Shown in pieces: positions 1 through 8,200 of a stretch of 14,399 nt of DNA. Source of the stretch: JACKFB01 sp041389525 (GTDB taxonomy: Bacteria; Myxococcota_A; UBA9042; PHBI01; JACKFB01); contig JAWKRR010000096.1 of assembly GCA_041389525.1 (NCBI GenBank), positions 1 through 14,399 on the forward strand, read 5' to 3'. The notes under the pieces are model-generated. The model searched no databases, was not told the origin of the DNA, and was given only the letters and a program-made list of their open reading frames with translations. Numbering within the stretch: the stretch's first letter is position 1; each line of letters opens with the position of its first letter. The translations under genes were made by a program, and so were the position numbers.

Positions 1-620
1 ACGACGAGGGCCGCGCCGCCGCAGGAGCCGACGCGGAGGGTGCGCTGCCGCTGGGTCCCGACGATGACGGGACCGAAGTCCACGGATTTGGGGAAGGTGG
101 CGAGGCAGGCGGGGGGGCGGCTGTTGGCGATGAGCTGAACGGTGGGGCCGCCGCCGAGGTCGTCGGTGAGCCAGATGACGCTGGCGCGGGCGGTCTCGGG
201 GCCGGTGGGGGCGAACGAGACGTCGACGCTGAGGGGGCTCTCGGGGGCGATGGTGAGGGGCGGATCGAGGCGGACGCCCTCGGTGCCGGTTTGGGGGGAC
301 AGGGGGTAGGCCGCGCCGCCGACGGAGACCGTGAAGCCGCGATCGCCGCCCAGGTAGAAGCCGCCGACGGTGCGCGGGGAGTCGCAGCGGTTGTAGAGGG
401 TGAGGCTGGTGCTGACCACTGCGCTGGCGGAGAGGGTCTGGAAGTCGATGAGGTCGGGCGCGGCCAGGATGCAGGGCGCGGCCGAGGGGGCGTCGGGGAG
501 TGAGTCCGCGTCTAGGGAATCGAGGGGCGGCGTGCCCTCGCGGAGGTTTCCGAGCCACAGCGTCGTGTCGCAGGCGCAGAGCGCGGCGAGCAGCGCCAGA
601 GTGGGCAGGGCGCGGGTCAC
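1..620 (-). CDS. Lipoprotein with ASH-like (choice-of-anchor-D type) beta domain, C-terminus beyond window
   Basis: The frame is open from the GTG at 620 to the left edge (206 codons), so the C-terminus is missing. The N-terminus reads MTRALPTLALLAALCAC: a short charged n-region, a hydrophobic core and a lipobox L-C-A-C with Cys17 as the likely lipidated residue. Asp follows at +2, an inner-membrane retention signal in E. coli, though sorting rules here may differ. From about residue 50 it reads like an immunoglobulin-like ASH domain: DFQTLSASAVVSTSLTLYNR, then a segment ending SVDVSFAPTGPETARASV. A second domain begins with SVDFGPVIVGTQRQRTLRV. The DFG.v.vG...t..l pattern marks the start of such units. 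The GTG overlaps the stop of the upstream TPR protein (GTGA) and has no clear Shine-Dalgarno, so translation is probably coupled. Such domains usually mediate protein binding; the exact role is unknown. I am sure it is a gene, and fairly sure of the fold. Confidence 0.85.
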   Translation of the reverse strand, partial: MTRALPTLALLAALCACDTTLWLGNLREGTPPLDSLDADSLPDAPSAAPCILAAPDLIDFQTLSASAVVSTSLTLYNRCDSPRTVGGFYLGGDRGFTVSVGGAAYPLSPQTGTEGVRLDPPLTIAPESPLSVDVSFAPTGPETARASVIWLTDDLGGGPTVQLIANSRPPACLATFPKSVDFGPVIVGTQRQRTLRVGSCGGAALV

Positions 621-1408
621 GGTTCGGCGGGTTCTGGCGGGGATGGGGCCGGCAGCGACTGCAGGGAGGCGCGGTAGACGCTCTGGGGCCAGCGGGCGAG
701 GAAGGCGCGGCGGAGGCGGGCGGCCTCGGCGGGGCGGCCGACCGACGCGGTGGCGCGGACGCGCAGGCTCTCGCGTTCTTCGACGAGGGCGCCACGGGGG
801 AAGCGCTGGCGGTGGTCGCGGACGGCGCGGAGGGCGTCGGCGGGGCGGCCGGCGTTGAGCGCGGCGCGGGCGGCGTCGACGAGGCGGCGCTCGGCGTCGA
901 GGTCTTGGCGTGGCGGCGCGGGTTCGGGCGCGGGTTCGGGCGGCTCGGGCGGTCCCGGGGCTGCCTCGGGGCTTGGCGACGGGGCCGGCTCCGGGGCGAC
1001 CACCAGCGGCTGCGTCCCAGCGGGCACCGCCACCTCTGGAGCGGGATCCAGGGTGGAGGGCAGCTCGGGTGCGGGCTCCGGCTCGGGGGCGAGCGCCGCG
1101 ACGCCCGCGGGTTCAGGCGACCGACTGGGCGCCGCGGCAGGGCCGGCCACCGCTGCGGCGGCCGGTGTCGAAGGCGCAGGAACCGGATGCTCGGGGCCGG
1201 GCCACAGCAGCCAGCCGGCCCCCGCCGCGACCGCCACCACCGCGAGCGTCTTCACCGCCGCACCCGCAAAACCCTTCGGCGGCGCCTGGGTATTCGGGAC
1301 CCCATCGAGTCGCGCGAGCAGGCGGGCCCTCGCGGCAGCCGGGGCGCCAGGTGCCTCGCGCTCCGACGCCAGCAACGCGTCGATGTCCGCCGGAAACTCG
1401 TCTTTCAT
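617..1408 (-). CDS. One-pass membrane protein with TPR-like tail, probable anti-sigma factor
   Basis: 263 aa. The reading frame stays open to 1486, but the ATG at 1408 is the likely start: it is preceded by GGAGG four bases upstream and overlaps the sigma-factor stop as ATGA. Residues 1-47 form an acidic/basic helical cytosolic segment (MKDEFPADIDALLASERE). Residues 48-69 are a transmembrane helix (AVKTLAVVAVAAGAGWLLW). About 95 residues of Pro/Ala/Glu-rich linker follow, then from about 165 an alpha-helical region that looks like two TPR-type hairpins (LVDAARAALNAGRPADALRA and the ASVGRPAEAARLRRAFLARW stretch). There is no HxxxCxxC zinc-binding motif, so it is not a classical ZAS anti-sigma. 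In many deltaproteobacterial ECF operons the gene directly after the sigma factor encodes this kind of protein, and the anti-sigma role is inferred from that position. The TPR part would lie in the periplasm if the N-terminus is cytosolic. Confidence 0.85.
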   Translation of the reverse strand: MKDEFPADIDALLASEREAPGAPAAARARLLARLDGVPNTQAPPKGFAGAAVKTLAVVAVAAGAGWLLWPGPEHPVPAPSTPAAAAVAGPAAAPSRSPEPAGVAALAPEPEPAPELPSTLDPAPEVAVPAGTQPLVVAPEPAPSPSPEAAPGPPEPPEPAPEPAPPRQDLDAERRLVDAARAALNAGRPADALRAVRDHRQRFPRGALVEERESLRVRATASVGRPAEAARLRRAFLARWPQSVYRASLQSLPAPSPPEPAEP

Positions 1409-1962
1409 GGCGCCTCCGCCGACGGCCTGAGCCGCCGCACCGCGTCCGCGAATCGCTTCTTGGCGAGTCGCAGCCGCGAGTAGCAAGTATTCTCCGGAAC
1501 CCCGAGGGCCGCGGCAATCTCGGGCATCGCCTGGCCGTCGATGGCGCTGAGCACGAAGACGGCGCGCTGCTCCAACGGGAGCGCGCCCAGAGCGGCGATG
1601 ACCAGGGCGCGGTCCTCTGCGGCCTCGGCCCCGGCGTGGGGGCTGGGACCCGGCGACACCGCGTCCTCACGGTCGCTGGGGATCTCGCGCGAGAAGCGCG
1701 CGCGCCGGCGATAGTCGGACACGACGCGGAACGCGATGCCGAAGATCCACGGGCGGATGGGGCGCTCGCGATCGTAGCGGTCCAGGGTGCGCCAGACCGC
1801 GACGAAGACGTCGTGGGTGAGGTCCTCGAGGTCGCGCTCGCGGGTGCCCAGGCGCCGCAGCGTCCGCCACACATAGTCCAGCTCAGCCTCGTAGGTGGCG
1901 CGGAAGAACGCGCTGTCGGAGGGGGCCGGCGCGCCGCGGTCGATGGGGGCAGAGAGACTCAC
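1405..1962 (-). CDS. ECF-family RNA polymerase sigma factor
   Basis: 185 aa, the usual ECF length. Region 2 spans about residues 21-90 and includes DLEDLTHDVFVAVWRTLDRY and RPWIFGIAFRVVSDYRRR, which match the core-binding and -10-recognition helices. A short variable linker (about 91-113) follows. Region 4 spans about 114-178, with ALPLEQRAVFVLSAIDG and the helix-turn-helix MPEIAAALGVPENTCYSRLR for -35 recognition. Region 3 is absent, as expected for ECF factors. The start is GTG preceded by TAAGGAG with a 3-nt spacer; no other in-frame start follows within the next 18 codons. It overlaps the next gene by 4 nt and lies 59 nt after the barrel-like gene. I saw no convincing ECF-type promoter in that gap, so it may be read from the upstream operon. 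Its regulon cannot be told from here; genes in the same operon are the first candidates. Confidence 0.95.
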   Translation of the reverse strand: MSLSAPIDRGAPAPSDSAFFRATYEAELDYVWRTLRRLGTRERDLEDLTHDVFVAVWRTLDRYDRERPIRPWIFGIAFRVVSDYRRRARFSREIPSDREDAVSPGPSPHAGAEAAEDRALVIAALGALPLEQRAVFVLSAIDGQAMPEIAAALGVPENTCYSRLRLAKKRFADAVRRLRPSAEAP

Positions 1963-1965
1963 TAG

Positions 1966-1972
1966 CTCCTTA
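1966..1972 (-). promoter_or_regulatory. Shine-Dalgarno of the ECF sigma gene
   Basis: TAAGGAG (minus strand), seven bases complementary to the 16S anti-SD tail, lies 3 nt before the GTG start. The short spacer resembles that at the GT-C-like gene (GGAGG-CCC-GTG) and the TPR gene (GGAGG-CGCC-ATG). The match fixes the sigma start at 1962. Confidence 0.6.
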
Positions 1973-2021
1973 TTGGGACGAGGGCCGAGGATCCGTCACG
2001 GGATTTGTCGGCGACCGATGG

Positions 2022-2999
2022 CTACGGGAGGCGCCACGATAGCGCGACGCCGGCCGCTCCCCCCAGGCGCGGTGTGGTCCAGGCGACGTCAGCGTCGACC
2101 CGGAGCCGGGTGCGGAGCAGCGCCGCCGCGAGCTCGGCGTGGACCGCGAGGGCGAGGCGCCTGTGGATCGGCAAGTGAAGGCTCAAGCGCGCGCCCAAAG
2201 CCGCTGTGGGCGCGACTCCCCGGCGCGCTGAGTCGAGCCCCTGACCGGCCGCGAAGGCCAAGCCCGCTCGCGCGACTCCGCAGAGCCGGAACCAGCCGAT
2301 GCGTCCGCAGGGCACGAAGGCCGCCTGCAGCGTGCTGACGCGGATGCGGCCTCCGCCGACGTCGCGCCCCGCGGGCCAGGCGCCGGCCAGCTCGAGGCCG
2401 CCGACGAAGGCCCCTCGCGCAAATCGCAGCCCGGCCATCAGCCCCGTAGACACCGATGGCGCCTCGCCGAACCCGATCCGCAGCCCGCCGTCGAGCTCCC
2501 GGCTGCCGAGCGCCCTCTCTGGGGCCGGTGGCTCGAGCTCGGGCGGCGCGGCGGGTGCGGGCGTCGGTTCGCAGTCCTGCCGGGAGGCTGCGCTGGCGGT
2601 CCTGTCCAGCGGGCGCCGTGGCCCGTGCGGCCGCGAGACCGCGTCGGCGTCCAGGGCCATGCTGAGCGCCAGCGCCAGCGTCTCCACCAGCGCCGCGCAC
2701 CGCCCTGCCCTCCCCGCCACGCGCCGCTCGCCCATCGCCTCGCCGCCAGGTCCGAAGAGCGCGATGACCCCGCCGAGGCGGCGCCCCGATCGCCGAATCG
2801 TCACCTCGGCGGAGAGCTCAGCGGCCTCGCGGCGCGGGTCGTAGCCCAGGCGCGCCACGACCGCGGCCTCGAACACCGCGGCCGGGGGGCAGCGGGCGGC
2901 TTCGGCAAACCCCACGCTCAGCCGGACCCGCGCCGGACCGGCCGCACGCGAGATCTCCGCCGCACCCGAGAGCAGGCCGAGCGCGGTGAGCAGCACCAC
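2022..2999 (-). CDS. Exported protein with conserved N-terminal domain and beta-barrel-like C-terminus
   Basis: About 325 aa if started at the GTG at 2999. The frame stays open far upstream, but that part is a shadow of the giant lipoprotein gene. A hydrophobic segment (VVLLTALGLLSGAAEISRAA) followed by A-G looks like a signal peptide. Residues about 25-120 resemble a domain common in myxobacterial hypothetical proteins: CPPAAVFEAAVVARLGYDP, then alternating strands and a second Cys (GRCAALVETLALALSMALD). A Pro/Ala-rich linker follows (about 130-165). The C-terminal 160 residues are repeated amphipathic strands with Gly and aromatics (LMAGLRFARGAFVGGLELAG ... AGVALSWRLP), ending in a penultimate Leu and Pro. 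I read this as an outer-membrane barrel-like domain, but it could be periplasmic. It lies 20 nt after the giant lipoprotein stop, so the two are probably cotranscribed. The start codon is uncertain (see findings). Confidence 0.75.
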   Translation of the reverse strand: MVLLTALGLLSGAAEISRAAGPARVRLSVGFAEAARCPPAAVFEAAVVARLGYDPRREAAELSAEVTIRRSGRRLGGVIALFGPGGEAMGERRVAGRAGRCAALVETLALALSMALDADAVSRPHGPRRPLDRTASAASRQDCEPTPAPAAPPELEPPAPERALGSRELDGGLRIGFGEAPSVSTGLMAGLRFARGAFVGGLELAGAWPAGRDVGGGRIRVSTLQAAFVPCGRIGWFRLCGVARAGLAFAAGQGLDSARRGVAPTAALGARLSLHLPIHRRLALAVHAELAAALLRTRLRVDADVAWTTPRLGGAAGVALSWRLP

Positions 3000-3019
3000 G
3001 CCCAGCCGTCCCCAGGCGA

Positions 3020-5230
3020 CTACAGCGCGCCGGGCCTGGCCGTCGTGATGACCTTGAAGTCCGTCGCGTTGTCGTCGGTGTCGGTGCTCATCAGGTCGCG
3101 CGTCAGCGAGCTGCCGTTCGTCGCGTAGGGCGCGGGAGTCCCCTCGCCGGCGTTGTAGATGCCCGCGTTGCCGTACTGGATCGCGTCGGCGACCTCGTCC
3201 AGCGCGTTGTAGAGCAGCACCGCGTCGGGCCCGTTCTGCCAGTCCACCGCCGCGATGGCGTCCCGATACGGCGCGACGTTCGAGTTGGCGCTCGCGTCGG
3301 CGATCACCAAGATGCCGTCGGCAGGAATCACCAGACCGTCCAGGCTGATCGTGAGGTAGAGCGTCCCGTTGGCGCCGTTGATCCCCTTGAGCTTCCAGCC
3401 GGTGAGCGAGAAGCCGGGCGGACCGACCAGCTCGGTGAACACGTCGTCCAGGTCGGCGCCCGGCCCGTCGTAGAGCAGCTCTTGGATCACCACGTTCGGC
3501 GTGACGGCGATCGCGCAGACGTCGCCGATGCCGTCGAGATCCAGATCCTCTTGGTCGCTGTTGATGTCCAGCGCGCAGTTGTCGTCGCATGCGAACGTCT
3601 CGCCTCCGACACATGGATTGTCGCCCGCGACCCCGGATCCATCGCCGTCGTCGAGGATACCGTCGTCATCGCTGTCCGGGTCGCACGCGTCGCCGATGTT
3701 GTCGGAGTCGGCGTCCGCCTGATCCGCGTTCGCTACGGTGGCGCAATTGTCCACGCTGTCCAGCACCCCGTCACCGTCGCCGTCCGGATCGGGCGCCTTC
3801 ACGCCCGGGGTCGGGAAGCTCAGGTAGAAGTCGGCGGCGTTGTTGCCCGTGTCGGCGCTGGCGGCGTTGCGGCTGATGGTCAGGCCCTCGCCCGGGACGA
3901 TCGCCGGCGTGCCTTCGCCCTTGTTGAAGGCGCCCGCGTCTCCGTACTGCACGGCGTCCACCACGCGCCCCGAGGGGTCGAGCAGCTGCACGCCGTCGGG
4001 CCCGTTCTGCCAGTCCACGTCTGCCACGAAATCGCGCGCGGCCAGGGTCGAGCCGCTGGCGCCGGGACCGGCGATGACGATGAGGCCGTCGGCCGGCACG
4101 ACCGCGCCGTTGAGCAGCGCCGTGTTGTAGAGCACGCCGTCGGTGCCGTTGTATCCGACGAGGCGGAACCCGGTCAGCTTGGTGCCCGGCTTGGCGACGA
4201 GCTCGGTAAAGACGTCGTCGCTGTCGGAGCCCGGCCCGTCCACGTAGAGCTCGTGGATCAAGACGTCGCAGACGTCGCCGACGCCGTCGCCGTCGAGGTC
4301 CGCCTGCCCGATGTTCTTCACGCCGGGGCAGTTGTCGTCCGCGTCGGCGAGCCCGTCGCCGTCGTCGTCATTGTCACAGGCGTCGCCCTTGGAGTCGCCG
4401 TCCGTGTTCTGCTGGTCGGGGTTGCTGAGCCCGACGCAGTTGTCTTTCGCGTCGTCGATGCCGTCGAAGTCCAAGTCCAGCGGCACAGACGTCAGGCCGG
4501 GCGACGGCGTGGCGAGGACCGTGAAGTCCGTCGCGTTGTTGTTCGTGTCGGTGAGGGCGGCGTCGCGGCTGAGGCTGGACCCGGCTGGGACGTCGGGCGA
4601 GAACGCGCCCTCGCCGCAGTTGTGCACGCCCGCGTTGCCATACTGCAGCGCGTCGGAGATCCCGCCGTCGGGGAAGCGCACCTGCACGCAGTCGGGGCCG
4701 TTCTGCCAGTCGACGGCGGCGATCGCGTCGCGGGCGGCCAGGGCCGGCCCGGTGGCGTCGACCATCGCCAGCACCAGGATGCCGTCCGACGGGATGGTCA
4801 GGCCACTCAGGGGCACGGTGGCGTAGAGCGAGCCGTCAGCGCCGTTGATGCCGACCAGCGAGTAGCCCGTCAGCAGCATGCCGGGCGGGCCGGCAAGCTC
4901 CGTGAAGACGTGGGGCGAGTCGGTGCTGGGGCCGTCGTAGTAGAGTTCGGAGATCAGCACCTTCGGCAGCGACTGGTCGCAGGGGTCTCCCTCGCCGTCG
5001 CCGTCGTTGTCGGCTTGGCTGGGGTTGGAGATCAGCGGGCAGTTGTCGTTGACGTCGAGCACGCCGTCGCCGTCGTCGTCGCTGTCGCAGGCGTCGCCGA
5101 AGCGGTCGCCGTCGGTGTTGAGCTGGTCGGGGTTGGCGATCAGCTTGCAGTTGTCGAAGGTGTCGGCGACGAGGTCCCCGTCGTCGTCGTCGTCGCAGCT
5201 GTCGGGCTTGCCGTCGCTGTCGGTGTCGGG
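3020..5230 (-). repeat. Three tandem TSP3 + lamin-tail-like modules in the giant lipoprotein
   Basis: Approximate blocks on the DNA: TSP3-1 5230-4965, lamin-tail-like 4955-4485; TSP3-2 4480-4265, lamin-tail-like 4265-3795; TSP3-3 3790-3500, lamin-tail-like 3495-3020. The three lamin-tail copies share ELxxDGP near the start, VFTEL, LTG, then AARDxxAxVDWQNGPD (YRDAIAAVDWQNGPD in the third copy), a QYGxAG motif, and a closing NNA.DF or DNATDF. The plus-strand string GCCGTTCTGCCAGTC recurs near 3230, 4000 and 4697, so similarity extends to the DNA. These look like internal duplications about 720 nt long. Confidence 0.8.
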
Positions 5231-8200
5231 GCCCGCCACGGTGACGCAGGCGCCGAAGCTGCCGGCGACGTTGCAGGCCTTGCACGGGTCGTCGCAGGTC
5301 TCGGCGCAGCACTTCGCGTCGACGCACAGGGCCGAGTCGCACTGGTTGCTGCCCGTGCACGCGCCGCCGTTGGCTTGCGGCTGGGCGCAGGTGCCCGCCG
5401 CGCACCAGCCGCTCTGACAGCCGTTGTCGCCGACGCAGGCCGCGCCGTTTGGCGCCTGCACCGCGCACGTCGCGGTCAACGCGCAGTACGAGTCCGCGGG
5501 GCACTCGGAGTCCAGCAGGCAGCAGCCCGGGCCCGCCTGGCCGATGTGCTTGCACAGCCCGTCGTATTTGCAGACGTCCAAGGTGCAGTCGCTGCCGTCA
5601 TCGCAGTCCGCGTGGACGTCACAGCAGTCGCTGGCCATCAGCACCTCGCAGGTCCCCGAGCCGCATCCCCACTGGTAGCAGGACTTCGTGCCGTCCGGGT
5701 CGGGGCCGCACTGGGTCGTCAGCTGGGTCTGGTTTGAACCGGGGACGCAGCAGCCCGCCTGCAGCACGTTCGAGCACTTGCCCCCGACGCAGGAATCCAC
5801 CGTGCACGCGACGCCGTCGTTGCAGTTTGCGGCCGTCTCGCAGCAGCCGCTGATCGGCAGGTTGTGGCAGATGTGCGCCGTGCTGCAGGTGTCGGTGGTG
5901 CAGGCCTTGCCGTCGTTGCAGTCCGCCCCGGTGAGGCAGCAGTTGGGCTTCGCCGGGTACTCGCACACGCCGGTCTGCGCGTTGCAGGTGTCGTAGGTGC
6001 AGTCGTTTCCGTCCGCGGGGCAGTCGGCGGCGACCTTGCAGCAGCCGGCGACGGCCGCGTGCTCGCAGCGCTTCGTGCCGATGTTGCAGGTGTCAGCGGT
6101 GCACGGGTCGTCGTCGTCGCAGGGATCCGACGCCAGCTCGCAGTAGTTCGGGTCGGGGGTGGCCGTGCACTCGTTCTTCGCGAGGTTGCAGCCGTCGAGT
6201 GTGGCGGGGTCCGCGTCGTCGCAGACCGCGTCGGTGTTGCAGCAGGCGGCGCCGCTGGTCGGGACGACCGGGATGCCGGGGTTGCAGGTCTTGCCGATGA
6301 CGTCGCAGGTGTCGACGGTGCAGGCGTCGTCGTCGCCGCAATCCGCCGAGGTCACGCAGCAGCCGGGGATGATGTTCGGCGAGACGCGGCAGACGTTTCC
6401 GACGCAGCGGTCGAGGTTGCACGGGTTGGAGTCGTCGCACTCCGCGGTGCTCACGCAGCACGCGGGCACGGCCACCGTGGGCTTGCACTGCTTGGTCGCG
6501 ACGTTGCATCCGTCCACGGTGCACGGGTTGAAGTCGTCGCAGTCCTTGTCGGCGAGGCAGCAGCCCGGCGCGGGACCGAAGCCGCACGAGTTCTGCGGGC
6601 CGCACAGCCCGATGACGCACGCGTTGGAGCCCGCGGGGGGAGCGCATTCGGGCGCCGCCAAGCCCTTGTAGGCCGAGCGATTCTGGTTCATCGGCGAGCC
6701 GTAGAGCCCGCTCTTGGGCCCGCCGTAGGTCTGGTTCAGCGCCGGGTTCGGGTTGAGACCCGCCGACTTCCAGCTTGGCAGCAGCGCGTTGTCCGCGAAG
6801 GGGTGCGTCAGCTCGAGGGAGCGGCCGGCCGTGACACCGTAGGCCTTCGTGTAGGCGATCTGGTCGACCACGACGCCCGCCGGGTTCTTCAGGCGCACGA
6901 TGCCCACGGTGAAGCCGGAGTTGCTGATCGGATCGTCCAGGGTCAGCGCGCTTCCGTACTGGTAGGGCGGCTTGAATCCGCCGTTCGCGGTCGACGACTT
7001 GTTGGCCGCCAGCACGTAGTAGGAGCGCGGAGCCAGCTTCAGCCCGGCCGCGCCGCTGGCCGCGTTGGCGGCTGCGATGACGTGCGTGCCCCCGGCCTCG
7101 ATGCTCCAGCCCGCGAGGTCCACGGTCGCGTCGCTGGCGTTGAAGATCTCGATCCACTCGCCCGCCGCGTCAGCGACCACGCCCGGGTGCGGCATCAGCT
7201 CGTTGATCACCAGCATCGACGTCGCCGGGAGCGCGCAGTAGTTCGGGTCCGGCTCGTGGGTGCACGACGAGGCCACGCACTTGTCGATGGTGGTCGGGTC
7301 GCCGTCGTCGCAGTCGACCACGGAGAGGCAGCAGCCCGACGACACCGGCACCGGGATGTGGGTGCAGAAGCCCGCCGCGCTGCCCCCGCTGAGGTCGCAG
7401 TCGTCGGAGGTGCAGGGGTTGCCGTCGTTGCACTGCGCCTCGGTGGTGCAGCAGCCCGGCGCGGATGGGCCGAAGCGGCAGCGGCTGGCGCCCGTGGAGC
7501 TGTTCTTGTAGCAGAAGTAGAGCAGGCAGGGCTCGTCGTCGGGTTTGCAGTCCGCCGAGACGTTGCAGCACAGCGGGTCGCCCTTGTCGGCGAACACGCA
7601 GGTGTTGGTGCCGAGGTCGCACGAGTCGTTCGTGCAAGCGTCCTTGTCGTTGCAGTCGGCGTTGCTCGCGCAGCAGCCGGGGGCGATGACGTGGCTGCAG
7701 GTCCCGCCGGGCAGGCAGACGTCGTCGCTGCACAGGTTGCCATCGTCGCAGTCCAGATCCGCTTGGCACTCGAGGCACTTGCCGGCGACGCACTGCGAGC
7801 CGAAGGCGCACTCGAAGTCGTGGTCACAGCAGTTCGCCACAGGGCCGAACTTGCAGCTGCCGCCGGAGCAGGACTCGTTGGAGCAGCTGAGCCCGTCGGA
7901 GCAGTCGGCGGTCACCGTGCAGCTGTCGACGATGCGCACGTAGAGGCCCGCGCGGCTCTCCGGGTTCGACAGCGGCTGCCCGGCGGCCGTGTAGAGCTGA
8001 ACGTCGAGGTGCCGGCGCCCGGCGGGGACGTCGAGGAAGTCGAAGGCCCCGATGGACCCGACGTCACCGACCTCGACGCCATCGAGGAAATAGCGGAGGT
8101 GCAGGTCGGTCGGCCCCACGATGGCGCCCGACACGTTCACCGACATCGTCACCACCGCGCCCGGCGCGCCGGGATAAGGGATGCTGGCGTTGCTCGCGGG

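Noticed and set aside
500..1965. Plus-strand open frames opposite the sigma and TPR genes
   Set aside because: They are Arg/Gly-rich shadows; the minus strand has convincing sigma regions 2 and 4 and ATGA/GTGA overlaps.
3482..5737. 751-codon plus-strand open frame antisense to the giant lipoprotein
   Set aside because: Same reason: a low-complexity VGVGD/AVAV translation, no ribosome binding site, and the minus strand encodes clear TSP3 and lamin-tail domains.
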